DNA of 64,000 nucleotides, taken from NCBI GenBank assembly GCA_934647165.1, contig CAKUFA010000008.1, forward strand, positions 13,662-77,661, written 5' to 3'. Below the pieces are notes generated by a model. It worked only from the letters and a program-made list of their open reading frames with translations. It was not told the DNA's origin and ran no database searches. Both the position numbers and the translations under genes were made by a program. Positions 25,380 to 33,815 of the stretch are shown piece after piece. Source of the stretch: an uncultured Clostridia bacterium (GTDB taxonomy: Bacteria > Bacillota > Clostridia > Christensenellales > Aristaeellaceae). Position 1 is the stretch's first letter, and every line of letters starts with the position of its first letter.

Positions 25380-26048
25380 TCAGCCCACCACCACCGTCAC
25401 GCCGGCAACAAAATCTCCCGGAGCAAGGCAGGGGTTCAGCCGCAAAAGCGCGCCGACAGACAGGTTTTCCCGCAGGGCAACCGATTCCAGCGTGTCATCC
25501 GTGCGCAGGGTGTAGGTGGCAGCCACCGGGCAAGGCACATTCTCCTGCGGCACGCACACCTCGTCCCCTGCCTTCAGGGTTTCCAGATCACGTCCCGGGT
25601 TTGCCGCGGCAAGCGTGCGCAAATTCAGTCCCGCTTCAATCTGGATATCCGCCGCCGTTTCGCCCTGGCGCATCACATGCCTGCGCGCGCATGCCTGTGC
25701 AGGCTGTGTCGCTTCAGTTGCAGGTGTTTCCAGTGCTTCGGGCGTGTCCTCGCTCTCCAAATCCTCTGCTTCGTCCTCCTCAGGTGCCGCAGGGCGCTGC
25801 TCCTCTGTTTCCGGCAAAGGCGTGCTCTGCTGCTCCTGCGGCTTGTCGTCCTCTTCCATGGGAATGCACAGCACGTCTCCCACCATCAGCCGCGCTGGGT
25901 TCACATCGCTGTTTGCATCCAGCAGATCCCGCAGCGGCACCCCCAGCCTGTGGGCAATCAGGTAAAAGCTGTCGCCCCGCTTCACCGTGTATTCATAGCC
26001 GCAAACCTTGCCTGCAGCAGCGCTGCGTCCATCCTGTTCCGTTGCCAA
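25380..26048 (-). CDS. LysM domain protein, three domains
   Basis: A 222-residue protein. LysM-like domains occur at about 17-65 (YTVKRGDSFYLIAHRLGVPL), 123-167 (HVMRQGETAADIQIEAGLNL) and 175-222 (YTLRTDDTLESVALRENLSV). A Pro/Glu-rich acidic linker joins the first two. LysM binds peptidoglycan or related glycans. It has no signal peptide, so it may act on the spore or forespore side, as SafA does, which is inference. The start is TTG 26048, 7 bases after GGGGAG; a nearby ATG is out of frame. Confidence 0.82.
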   Translation of the reverse strand: MATEQDGRSAAAGKVCGYEYTVKRGDSFYLIAHRLGVPLRDLLDANSDVNPARLMVGDVLCIPMEEDDKPQEQQSTPLPETEEQRPAAPEEDEAEDLESEDTPEALETPATEATQPAQACARRHVMRQGETAADIQIEAGLNLRTLAAANPGRDLETLKAGDEVCVPQENVPCPVAATYTLRTDDTLESVALRENLSVGALLRLNPCLAPGDFVAGVTVVVG

Positions 26049-26112
26049 AAAGCATCTCCCCTTTCCCGGTGCTAAGCTAGCTTATGCCGGAAAAGGGGAG
26101 TTTCATGCCTGT

Positions 26113-27405
26113 TTACTGGTTGGGCAGCAAGGCAAGGATATCCTTGATGGACATGCACATGTCCTTGGTTTCATAGCTGCGGCCATGCTGCAAAATGGTC
26201 TGCGCCGTTTTCTGCATGGCAGGGAAGGCGCTGCGAATCAGGTGATTGGCATGGATGACCATGTTTACCCCATGCGCGGCCAACTCCTCCTCCGTGGTGG
26301 TGTTGTAGGTGGTTGGCACCACCACAATGGGCGTTTTGGGATTCTCCCTGCGGAATGCATCGCAGAAAGCAAAAATCTCATCCGGCGTTTTTTGCACGGA
26401 GTGAATCATGATGCCGTCCGCCCCGGCTTTTACATAAGCGTGGCAGCGGCGCAGTGCATCCTCCTGCCCCTGATTCAAAATCAGGCTTTCGCACCGGGCA
26501 ATAATCATGAAATCCTTCGATTTCTGCGCGTTCTTGCCTGCTGCGATTTTTTGGCAGAAGGCGTCCACATCATCCTGCACCTGTCCTGCACCGGTGCCAA
26601 AGAGACTGTTCTTCTTCAGCCCCTTCTTGTCCTCAATGATGACTGCGGATACGCCCAGGCGTTCCATTGTCTGCACGTTATATACAAAGTGTTCCACCTG
26701 TCCGCCGGTATCGCCGTCCAGCACAATGGGCTTGGTGGTCACCTCCATGATCTCCTCAATGGTGTTCAGACGGCTGGTCATATCCACCAGCTCAATGTCC
26801 GGCTTACCCTTGGCGGTGGAATCGCACAGGCTGGACACCCAAATGGCATCAAACTGCCTTGTGCCGCTGGGCGTTTCCACCCGCGTTTTTTCCACAATCA
26901 GCCCCGTCAGGCCGTTGTGCGCCTCCAGCACGCTCAGGCACGGCTTGTAGCGCAAAAGCTTCTTCAGGCGGGAGCGGCGCGTTTCCGGCAGGCTCAGCAG
27001 CTGGTCAAGGGCAGAGAGCGTTTCTTCCGTTGGCGTCACGGTATAGGGATATTCCACCAATTCTCCGCCCCATTCCTTGAGCGTCTCAATCACCTTCTGG
27101 CGGATGTTGGCCTGGTAGCCCACCAGCCAGTCGTCCCCATGCACCACAATGTCTGGCTTCAGCTGCCGCAAAACGTCCGTATAATCCAGCGACTGCTGCA
27201 CCACCACCCGGCTTACGCCCTTCAGGGATTCAAACATCGCCATGCGCTCATCCAGTGGCAAAAGCGGATAATGCTTGTAGGACGCAACGGCTTCATCCGT
27301 CAGGATGCCCACCGTCACTTCGCCCAGCGCTGCCGCTTTTTTCAAAATGTTCAGGTGGCCGTTGTGCAGAATATCCGTGCTGAAACAGATATAGACGCTT
27401 TTCAT
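26113..27405 (-). CDS. pepM: phosphoenolpyruvate mutase fused to an N-terminal nucleotidyltransferase
   Basis: A 430-residue protein. Residues 1-140 are a cytidylyltransferase-like domain (CFSTDILHNGHLNILKKA with the HxGH motif, later VVHGDDW). Residues about 160-430 are PEP mutase, which makes the C-P bond of phosphonopyruvate: metal-site DGDTGG and the catalytic loop EDKKGLKKNSL are present. GAGG lies 8 bases before ATG 27405, and the gene overlaps the upstream one by 4 bp. Such fusions are known in surface-phosphonate clusters. It is the last gene of the phosphonate operon. Confidence 0.92.
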   Translation of the reverse strand: MKSVYICFSTDILHNGHLNILKKAAALGEVTVGILTDEAVASYKHYPLLPLDERMAMFESLKGVSRVVVQQSLDYTDVLRQLKPDIVVHGDDWLVGYQANIRQKVIETLKEWGGELVEYPYTVTPTEETLSALDQLLSLPETRRSRLKKLLRYKPCLSVLEAHNGLTGLIVEKTRVETPSGTRQFDAIWVSSLCDSTAKGKPDIELVDMTSRLNTIEEIMEVTTKPIVLDGDTGGQVEHFVYNVQTMERLGVSAVIIEDKKGLKKNSLFGTGAGQVQDDVDAFCQKIAAGKNAQKSKDFMIIARCESLILNQGQEDALRRCHAYVKAGADGIMIHSVQKTPDEIFAFCDAFRRENPKTPIVVVPTTYNTTTEEELAAHGVNMVIHANHLIRSAFPAMQKTAQTILQHGRSYETKDMCMSIKDILALLPNQ

Positions 27406-28133
27406 AGGTTTTTCCTCACTTCCCGTGCAAACTGCGCGCACACGCGCACCTTGTCTTCCATGTTGTCAATCTCGCTGCACAAATGCCCCGGCATATCCAG
27501 GGCATAAAGCGGGATTTCTTCCCACACGGCATTGAAAGCGTTCTCCGCATAGCAGCGATCTTCTCCGCGCGCAACCAGGCGGTCGATTTCCTGCATCCAG
27601 CGTTCAAAGTCCTCCGGCAGGAAATGATAGGCCGGTTGGGAGGTTACGCAATCGTCGCCGAAGCAGTCAACACCAATGGCGCGCACCTGTCCATCCTTCA
27701 CCCGTGCCTTAAAATCTTTTTCCGGCAGCGGCAGGGACGAATCTACCGCCACTGCGCTCCTGTCCGCAGCAAGCAGGCGGCGCATTACTTCCGGCGCCAT
27801 CACCAGGTCGCCGTGCAGGCTCACAACCTCCTGCCCGCGCAGCGCTTCTCTTGCCAGGTGCATGCTGTAAATATAATTCGTTTCGGCATAGCGGGGATTG
27901 GGCACATAGGTAAAGCGGATACCGCTTTGCAATCCTTCCAGATGCTCTTTCAGCATGTCCGCAAAAGGGCCTGTGGTCACCACAGCCTCGCGCACACCGT
28001 TTTCTGCCAGCAGCTTCACCTGCCAGGAGATGATGGTGTCTTTCTCATCCAGGCGGCACATGCACTTGGGATGCTCCTGTGTTTCATCCCCCATGCGCGT
28101 TCCCCGTCCGGAATTCAGCAGCAGCGCAATCAT
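27402..28133 (-). CDS. nucleotidyltransferase of the phosphonate operon
   Basis: A 243-residue NTP transferase. IALLLNSGRGTRMG and PKCMCRLD form the nucleotide and lysine motifs, and SLHGDLVM supplies an aspartate. It resembles cytidylyltransferases that activate choline phosphate or phosphonates; by position it may attach CMP to a phosphonate head group, which is inference. ATG 28133 fits GAGGAGG 8 bases upstream, located after the stop of ppd; an earlier TTG at 28157 has no site. Confidence 0.82.
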   Translation of the reverse strand: MIALLLNSGRGTRMGDETQEHPKCMCRLDEKDTIISWQVKLLAENGVREAVVTTGPFADMLKEHLEGLQSGIRFTYVPNPRYAETNYIYSMHLAREALRGQEVVSLHGDLVMAPEVMRRLLAADRSAVAVDSSLPLPEKDFKARVKDGQVRAIGVDCFGDDCVTSQPAYHFLPEDFERWMQEIDRLVARGEDRCYAENAFNAVWEEIPLYALDMPGHLCSEIDNMEDKVRVCAQFAREVRKNL

Positions 28134-28153
28134 CCTGCGCGCCTCCTCGCTTT

Positions 28154-29293
28154 TCAAATTTCTTCAGCCTGCACATAGGCCATAAACGCATCCCGGTTTT
28201 CTTTTGGGGTGGTGGTGGGGCGTCCAAGGTCGCTCCTTGCCCCCAGCGCACACCGCACCTCAATGAGGCACAGCTGCCCCGCCGTCATAGCGCTGTGCGC
28301 CGCGCGCCGCAGTTCCCCGGCGTCCGACGCCATATCCACATGGGGATAGCCCGCTGCTTTGGCCTGTGCCTGAATATCCATTTCACCGGAGCATACCGGC
28401 ATGCCGCCCACGGTTTCGTGCGCGCCGTTATTGATGATTACATGCACCAGATTATTCGGTTTTTTCTGGCCAATGACTGCCATGGCGCCCAGGTGCATCA
28501 GCGCCGCGCCATCGCCATCCAAGCACCACACGCGCCGGTTCTTCTTCGCCAGGGCAATGCCCAGGGCAATGCTGGAGGCATGCCCCATGGAGCCCACGGT
28601 AAGGAAGTCTTTCTCATGCCCCTCGCCGCGCCTTTCGCGGATTTCAAACAGTTCCCGGCTCAGCTTGCCCGTTGTGGACACCACAATGTCCCCGGGCCCC
28701 ATGACGTCCGCCAGCACTGTCGCCGCTTCCTCCCGCAGGAATGCGCCGTCTTTTCCGTAATGCGGCTTTTCTGTGCCCGTCAGCGCGCCCTTTCGCACCA
28801 CCAGCGCCGCGCACCTGCCCTGCCGCAGTTCCGCCTGGATGCCCTGCCACATCTGTGCAAACGCGCTTTCATCCGTTTCCTTGCCGAGGATGAACGCGCG
28901 CACGCCCATCAACTCCAACTGTCCCAAGGTAATGCGCCCCTGCGTCACATGCTGGGGTTCATCCTTCACGCCCGGTTCCCCCCGCCAGCCAATCACCATC
29001 AGGCATGGCAGCGCGTATACCGCGCCGTCCATCAGCGATGCCAGCGGATTGACTGCATTGCCCAGGCCGCTGTTTTGCATGTACACAAGCGCCGGCTTGC
29101 CGGTAGCCAGGTAGTGTCCAGCCGCCATGGCAATCGCGTTGCCCTCGTTGGCCGTCACCACATGGCGGTCGCTCTTTGTGCCATAGCGGGCATACAGTGT
29201 GTCGCACAGTCCCGCCAGCTGCGAGTCCGGCACCCCTGTGAACAAATCGATGCCGTCCTTTTCACAGGCGTTTAGCAACACCTTTGCGTCCAT
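28154..29293 (-). CDS. aepY: phosphonopyruvate decarboxylase
   Basis: A 379-residue thiamine-diphosphate enzyme that converts phosphonopyruvate to phosphonoacetaldehyde, the step that pulls phosphonate synthesis forward. FTGVPDSQLAGLCD and TANEGNAIAMAAGHYLATG form the N-terminal site, and GDGAALMHLGAMAVIG with INNGAHETVGG binds thiamine diphosphate. ATG 29293 lies 7 bases after GGAGG, while ATG 29299 is too close. First gene of the operon. Confidence 0.93.
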   Translation of the reverse strand: MDAKVLLNACEKDGIDLFTGVPDSQLAGLCDTLYARYGTKSDRHVVTANEGNAIAMAAGHYLATGKPALVYMQNSGLGNAVNPLASLMDGAVYALPCLMVIGWRGEPGVKDEPQHVTQGRITLGQLELMGVRAFILGKETDESAFAQMWQGIQAELRQGRCAALVVRKGALTGTEKPHYGKDGAFLREEAATVLADVMGPGDIVVSTTGKLSRELFEIRERRGEGHEKDFLTVGSMGHASSIALGIALAKKNRRVWCLDGDGAALMHLGAMAVIGQKKPNNLVHVIINNGAHETVGGMPVCSGEMDIQAQAKAAGYPHVDMASDAGELRRAAHSAMTAGQLCLIEVRCALGARSDLGRPTTTPKENRDAFMAYVQAEEI

Positions 29294-29322
29294 GGGCATT
29301 CCTCCTTTTTCCGCATCATTTC

Positions 29323-29350
29323 ATTATACCGGCTCCCGGCAGTTTGTCAA
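29323..29350 (-). promoter_or_regulatory. promoter of the phosphonate operon
   Basis: Minus-strand TTGACA (29350-29345), 16-bp spacer, TATAAT (29328-29323): both hexamers are perfect. It gives the operon its own strong transcription start right behind the uridine-kinase-like gene. Confidence 0.9.
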
Positions 29351-29359
29351 GGCGGCGCG

Positions 29360-31006
29360 TCAGTCCTCGTCAAAGGTGCTGCCGCCGATAAACTCCCGCA
29401 AAAGAGAGATGGGTGGAATTTCATCCAGCAGTTCTTCAGGAGGCGCCGGAATGTAGTGGAGCGTTTTCAAAAGCCTGCGCGCCAGCAAATAGCACTCGGA
29501 TGTGTCAGGAATCTCCGAAATCAAATCATACGCATAACATTTGAGAATGGGCAGCTCATAATGCAGGGCCGTGTTGAACATGCTGTCCGCCTGCTCCTGG
29601 AAGGGGAAAATCCACCGGTCTTCCCCCTGGCGGACACTTTGCCACATGCGCAGCGTTGCTTCCGCGCTGGTGCCGCGGAACTGATGATCCCGCACTATAC
29701 GCCGCAAAAGCCGAACATCCGTGGTGCGTATGCGGTTGTGGTCATCCAGGTTCAGGCACGTGAGCGCGCTGACAAACACCCGGTGAATGTACTCCTCCGG
29801 GATCCCCTCGGACAAAAGCGGATTCAGCCCATGGATGCCCTCCAGCAGCACCATTTCGCCCGGAGCAAGCGCAACGGAAACGCCTTCTTCCTCCCGTTTG
29901 CCGGTGACAAAGCTGAACCGGGGCACCTCTACCGTCTCGCCTGCCAACAGCTGCCGCACCTGCTGCTGCAAAAGGGGCAGATCCAGCGCATGGATGTCCT
30001 CCAGATCCAGGCTGCCGTCCTCCTGCCGGGGCAGTGTATCGCGGTTGCGGTAATAGTTGTCCAGGCTGATTTTCACCGGATGGTATCCCAACACACGAAG
30101 CTGCACATCCAGTCGGCCAGCAAACGTCGTCTTCCCGCTGGAGGAAGGGCCTGCAATCAGCACCACCCGCCGCCCACGCTGCACAATGCTCTCCGCAATG
30201 GCCGCAATGGCCTTGTCATGCAGTGCTTCGTTCACCCGGATGAAGGTGCGCATGCCGCCTTTGCGCATCAGCCGCGCAAGATCCGCGGCGTTTTCCACCT
30301 GCAAAATGCTGCACCATGCAGCGCTTTGGGCAAAAACGGCCAGGTGCTTGGGTGAATCCGCATAAGGCGCAGGGTAATCCGGCGCGGAAGGCGCAGGTAA
30401 TTGCATCACAAAGCCCCCGGCATGCGGAATGAGCGCGAACACCGGCACATATCCGGTCGAAGGCACCATTGCCCCATAGAAATACTCCCACATGCCGCCG
30501 CAGCCGTACATGGTAAAGTATTGGAAGGGGCGCAGCTGCAAAAGCGCCACCTTATCGGTTTGCCCTTCGTCTGCAAAATAACGTTTTGCATCTTCCAGTT
30601 TCCAAACCTTGCGGATAAATGGCAAATTGTCCGCGGTAATGCGGCGCATTTCCGTTTCCAAGGCCGCCACCTGTGCAGCCGTCAGCGTCATCCCCGGCAG
30701 CTGCACAAGAACGCCCCGCCCTACGGAATACTCAATGCGCACCCGCTGCCCAGGATGCAGGCGCCGCACAGCCAGCAGCATCACAAACCGAAGCGACCGT
30801 TCATAAACACGGCGTCCCTCCTCCTCTTTGAGCGTGATGGGCGCAAGTTCGCCCCCGCCAGGAATCACATCGCCCAGCTCCAAAACCTGCCCGCCGCGCT
30901 GTGCCGCCAGCACGCCATCCATGTTTACCTTCAGCGCACGCAGCCCTTCCGCCGCCGTGCAGGGCTGCAAAACATCACATTGCATGGTTCCATACGTCAA
31001 CAACAT
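29360..31006 (-). CDS. uridine kinase-like protein with ThrRS-like N-terminal region
   Basis: A 548-residue cytoplasmic protein. The first 280 residues resemble the TGS/SAD editing part of threonyl-tRNA synthetase (FIRKVWKLEDAKRYFADEGQ, VFALIPHAGGFVMQLPAP). The C-terminal part is a P-loop kinase of the uridine kinase/phosphoribulokinase family, with IAGPSSSGKTTFAGRL, SLDNYYRNRD and LEGIHGLNP. The combination is common in Firmicutes, but its substrate is not established. GGAGG precedes ATG 31006. Confidence 0.88.
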   Translation of the reverse strand: MLLTYGTMQCDVLQPCTAAEGLRALKVNMDGVLAAQRGGQVLELGDVIPGGGELAPITLKEEEGRRVYERSLRFVMLLAVRRLHPGQRVRIEYSVGRGVLVQLPGMTLTAAQVAALETEMRRITADNLPFIRKVWKLEDAKRYFADEGQTDKVALLQLRPFQYFTMYGCGGMWEYFYGAMVPSTGYVPVFALIPHAGGFVMQLPAPSAPDYPAPYADSPKHLAVFAQSAAWCSILQVENAADLARLMRKGGMRTFIRVNEALHDKAIAAIAESIVQRGRRVVLIAGPSSSGKTTFAGRLDVQLRVLGYHPVKISLDNYYRNRDTLPRQEDGSLDLEDIHALDLPLLQQQVRQLLAGETVEVPRFSFVTGKREEEGVSVALAPGEMVLLEGIHGLNPLLSEGIPEEYIHRVFVSALTCLNLDDHNRIRTTDVRLLRRIVRDHQFRGTSAEATLRMWQSVRQGEDRWIFPFQEQADSMFNTALHYELPILKCYAYDLISEIPDTSECYLLARRLLKTLHYIPAPPEELLDEIPPISLLREFIGGSTFDED

Positions 31007-31121
31007 CGTTTTTTCCTCCATGAGTGCAGTGTGAAGAGATCCCTTTTCTCACCTGTTTTATATTCGTGCCGCGTATCGCCGCTTCCTGCCGTACACACCC
31101 CAAGCCCACGCAAGTGGGAAA

Positions 31122-31171
31122 ACAAAAAGGGGGAAGAAACCACGCGTTTTATGCGTCGTCTCTTCCCCTTT
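31122..31171 (-). terminator. terminator after thiT
   Basis: AAAGGGGAAGA and TCTTCCCCCTTT (minus strand) form a stem with one bulged base, followed by TTTTTGTTTT, 20 bases past the thiT stop. Confidence 0.85.
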
Positions 31172-31190
31172 GCACTATGAAATTCAGGCT

Positions 31191-31943
31191 TTACTTCGCG
31201 TTCTGCTTGAGCGACTTCACAAGGCGGTTGCCCATCAGCATGGCCAGCAGCACGCAGATGATGCACTCAGGCAGCATATATGCGCCGTTGTAGCAAATGG
31301 AATAGACCACCGGGCTGACGAATCCGTAATAGGAAGCGTAGCTGCCGTAGAACACCCAGCCGGACACAAAGGAAGCCAGATAACGGCCAAAGCAGGCCAG
31401 CACCACGCCCAGCGCCAGGCCGACGTTTTCATTCTTCATGGAGCGGAACGCACCAGCCAGGCCCATCATGGCAAAGGCGATGGGATAATCCAGCAGCAGC
31501 GCCGTCACACCATAGGCCGCTGCATCGCCGCCATCCAGGATGAACTGGAGCACGCCGTAAATCACACCCAGGGTGCAGCCGGAGCCAGTGCCGTACACAT
31601 AAGCAAACAGCATCAGCGGCAGCATGCTTGCAGGCGTGATGGAACCGCCCATGGGCATCTTCCACAGGCGAATCATGCTCAGCACGCTGCTCAGCGCAAT
31701 GCAGATGGCGCCCATGGACAGCTTCTTGGTTGTCCATGCAGACTTTTTGTCACCCTTGACCGCTTTGTAAGCAATGAAGCCACCGATGAGCAGCACCGCC
31801 ATCAGCACCCAGCCCCACACAGGGAACTCGCCCATCTCCTTAAAAGCCGTTTCAAACCATGTGGGCGTCTTTTCAGCAGCTTCGGCGACCGCGTCGGTAG
31901 CAGTGGCTTCTTCAGCCAGTGCATTTGCAATGAATTGGAACAT
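31191..31943 (-). CDS. thiT: thiamine transporter ThiT (ECF S component)
   Basis: A 250-residue membrane protein. The core SSVLSMIRLWKMPMGGSITP, SMLPLMLFAYVYG and LQFILDGGDAAAYG is the ThiT (YuaJ) signature that binds thiamine with high affinity and works with EcfAA'T. An extra N-terminal segment of about 70 residues carries one additional helix (VWGWVLMAVLLIGGFIAY). GGGAGG precedes ATG 31943. The TPP riboswitch upstream confirms the assignment. Confidence 0.95.
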   Translation of the reverse strand: MFQFIANALAEEATATDAVAEAAEKTPTWFETAFKEMGEFPVWGWVLMAVLLIGGFIAYKAVKGDKKSAWTTKKLSMGAICIALSSVLSMIRLWKMPMGGSITPASMLPLMLFAYVYGTGSGCTLGVIYGVLQFILDGGDAAAYGVTALLLDYPIAFAMMGLAGAFRSMKNENVGLALGVVLACFGRYLASFVSGWVFYGSYASYYGFVSPVVYSICYNGAYMLPECIICVLLAMLMGNRLVKSLKQNAK

Positions 31944-31981
31944 GGAAAAAACCTCCCTTTTTTCTTTCGCATCCCCAAAAG

Positions 31982-32005
31982 AAAAACCCGCGTCCATGCG
32001 CGGGA
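31982..32005 (-). terminator. expression-platform terminator of the TPP riboswitch
   Basis: CCCGCG-CATGGA-CGCGGG on the minus strand followed by TTTTTCTTTT, between the aptamer and thiT. Confidence 0.88.
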
Positions 32006-32049
32006 AAGCAGACGGCCGAAGCCTTGCGCAGCGAAAAGCCGCGCTCTTC

Positions 32050-32146
32050 CGCTTCCCTACGGTAGGATTACCTACAACAGGTTCTAAGGGTCGGCCCGAA
32101 GCCCTCTCAGCCATACACTTTCGTGCATGTTGCCCCCCTAGCGGTG
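32050..32146 (-). ncRNA. TPP riboswitch (THI element)
   Basis: The minus strand shows the conserved aptamer parts in order: TAGGGGGGC, the GGCTGAGAGG core, ACCCTTAGAACCTG, then GTAGGTAATCCTAC and CGTAGGGAAG. When thiamine pyrophosphate binds, the downstream terminator should form and reduce thiT expression. Confidence 0.97.
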
Positions 32147-32166
32147 GATGCAATTTTTCGTCCATG

Positions 32167-32194
32167 ATTATAGCATAAACTGGTTGATTGTCAA
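32167..32194 (-). promoter_or_regulatory. promoter of thiT and its riboswitch
   Basis: Minus-strand TTGACA (32194-32189), 16-bp spacer, TATAAT (32172-32167). Its -35 overlaps that of the divergent promoter. Confidence 0.9.
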
Positions 32195-32216
32195 GAAGTC
32201 ATTTTTTGTGTATAAT
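32188..32216 (+). promoter_or_regulatory. promoter of the TIM-barrel isomerase gene
   Basis: TTGTCA (32188-32193), 17-bp spacer, TATAAT (32211-32216). The -35 shares five bases with the thiT -35 on the other strand. Confidence 0.85.
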
Positions 32217-32261
32217 TAAAGATGAAGCTTGCATAAAGCAAGCGCTGGGAGGCGATGAGCA

Positions 32262-33044
32262 ATGCTGCTGGGCATGTCCTCCGCAGGATTTTACGGCCGC
32301 ATGGAAACGGAGGAAGAGGCCGCACACCTGACGGAGTTTCCATTGGATGTGTGCGAAATATTCCTGCAAACACGAAGCGAATATAACGCGGCTTTCGGCC
32401 AGGAGGTGCACACAAGGCTTCACGGCCTGCCGTGCCTGTCCGTGCACCCCAAAGGCACGCAGTTTGAGCCGGATCTGTTCGGCCAATCTCCCCGGCAAAG
32501 GCAAGATGGCATGGAAACCTTTGCAGGCGTGCTGGACGCAGGCCGCGCCTTGGGGAGTAAGTGGTATGTATTCCATGGCCCCAGCGGTATCCAGTCCCCC
32601 ATGCGCCCGGAACGTATACCCTTCCTGCCTGAGCGCTTTCAAGCCATGCAGGCCGCGGCTGCGCAGCGCGGAATGGAAGTTTTGTGGGAAAACGTGAGCT
32701 GGTGCACCATCCGCACACCACATGAGGTGGAAAGCGCCATTCGCCTGCTGCCGGATATCCACTTTGTGCTGGATATCAAGCAGGCTTTCCGCGCGGGCGT
32801 TGATCCCTTTGACATGCTCGCCGCCATGGGAAACCGTGTGCGCCACGTGCATGTGCTGGATTGGGATGAAAGTGGAACGCTTTGCCTGCCGGGCGAAGGT
32901 GTTGTGGATTTTCCCAAGCTGCTGAAACAGTTGAAAAAGCAAGGCTTTGACGGCGGCGTGATGCTGGAACCGTATGCTGCCCAAACACTGGATGAAGAAG
33001 CCGTATATCGCGCATTGACCTATCTGCGGCATGCCATGACCTAA
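32262..33044 (+). CDS. sugar phosphate isomerase/epimerase-like TIM-barrel protein
   Basis: A 260-residue cytoplasmic protein of the xylose-isomerase-like/AP-endonuclease-2 superfamily. Likely metal and substrate residues lie in VLWENVSW, FVLDIKQAFRAG, VRHVHVLDWDE and GVMLEPYA, spaced as in the family. The reaction is unknown. GGAGG lies 9 bases before ATG 32262. It is a single gene, divergent from thiT, and repeat array B begins at its stop codon. Confidence 0.82.
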   Translation: MLLGMSSAGFYGRMETEEEAAHLTEFPLDVCEIFLQTRSEYNAAFGQEVHTRLHGLPCLSVHPKGTQFEPDLFGQSPRQRQDGMETFAGVLDAGRALGSKWYVFHGPSGIQSPMRPERIPFLPERFQAMQAAAAQRGMEVLWENVSWCTIRTPHEVESAIRLLPDIHFVLDIKQAFRAGVDPFDMLAAMGNRVRHVHVLDWDESGTLCLPGEGVVDFPKLLKQLKKQGFDGGVMLEPYAAQTLDEEAVYRALTYLRHAMT

Positions 33045-33229
33045 CCAAGGAACCTCCAGAACGGGCTTCGAAAGGGACGAAGTCCCTTCGCGGGTCGAGG
33101 GTAGCGCCCTCGTAGGTCTGGGCAAAGCCCAGAACTCCCGCACGCGATTTTCGCCAAAGGCGAAAGAGCTCGCGCATCAAACCAAGGAACCTCCAGAACG
33201 GGTTTCGAAAGGGACGAAGTCCCTTCGCG
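33045..33229 (-). repeat. multi-hairpin repeat array B (one unit plus a truncated unit)
   Basis: In minus orientation: a full unit at 33045-33180 and the first 48 bases of a second unit (33182-33229), which breaks off after CCCTTCGCG. The missing remainder of that unit is found at 33816-33904, beyond the hicB element. Confidence 0.92.
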
Positions 33230-33815
33230 AGTAGAGCGCCGCAACGTACCCCTAATAATACAATCACTCGCCGTCATATCTCGGCCACACGTCCAGCTCC
33301 AGGCCTACGGTGTCAGTGCGATGTCCTGCGCCCCCGCTTGGTGACAATATATACAGCTTAGGAGGTATCTATCATGAAAAATGCGTATCCTATCGTCATG
33401 ACACAAGGCAAGGAGTTTGTCGTTGTTTACGTTCCCGATTTCGGCATCAATACACAGGGCAAAGACATTCCGGACGCGATCGAAATGGCGCGGGACGCAA
33501 TCGGGCTTATGGGAATTGATATGCAAGACGACGGCGAATCTTTGCCGGAAGCATCAAGCGTTGCAAGCGTGCAGGCCGATGCTCCTGGTGGCGCTATCGT
33601 CTCGCTTGTTGATGTCGATTTTGTGGAGTATCGCAAGCGTAATGATATGCGCGCCGTGAAAAAGAATTGTACTATCCCATCATGGCTCAACGCCGAAGCG
33701 GAACGGGCTGGCATGAATTTTTCCGCCATTTTGCAATCGGCACTCAAAAGTGAGCTGCATATCACAGATAGATAACAATGGACGGCAAAAAAGGGGTACG
33801 TAGCGGCACTTGACT
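33230..33815. mobile_element. 586-bp hicB element with imperfect terminal inverted repeats
   Basis: The segment is bounded by 24-bp inverted repeats (33230-33253 and 33792-33815) identical at 20 of 24 positions and sharing ACGTACCCCT. Joining the flanks restores one complete repeat unit with no lost or duplicated base, so it looks inserted. It carries hicB and no transposase. Its 144 bases before hicB hold no recognised gene. Confidence 0.75.
33374..33775 (+). CDS. hicB: HicB family antitoxin, orphan
   Basis: A 133-residue protein. Residues 1-75 form the partial RNase-H-like HicB fold (YPIVMTQGKEFVVVYVPDFG, then DAIEMARDAIGLMGIDM), and the C-terminus (IPSWLNAEAERAGMNFSAILQSALKSEL) is a ribbon-helix-helix DNA-binding part. 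HicB neutralises the HicA mRNA interferase, but no HicA-sized frame with the family motif exists on either side. AGGAGG precedes ATG 33374. It lies inside an inverted-repeat-bounded element. Confidence 0.88.
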   Translation: MKNAYPIVMTQGKEFVVVYVPDFGINTQGKDIPDAIEMARDAIGLMGIDMQDDGESLPEASSVASVQADAPGGAIVSLVDVDFVEYRKRNDMRAVKKNCTIPSWLNAEAERAGMNFSAILQSALKSELHITDR

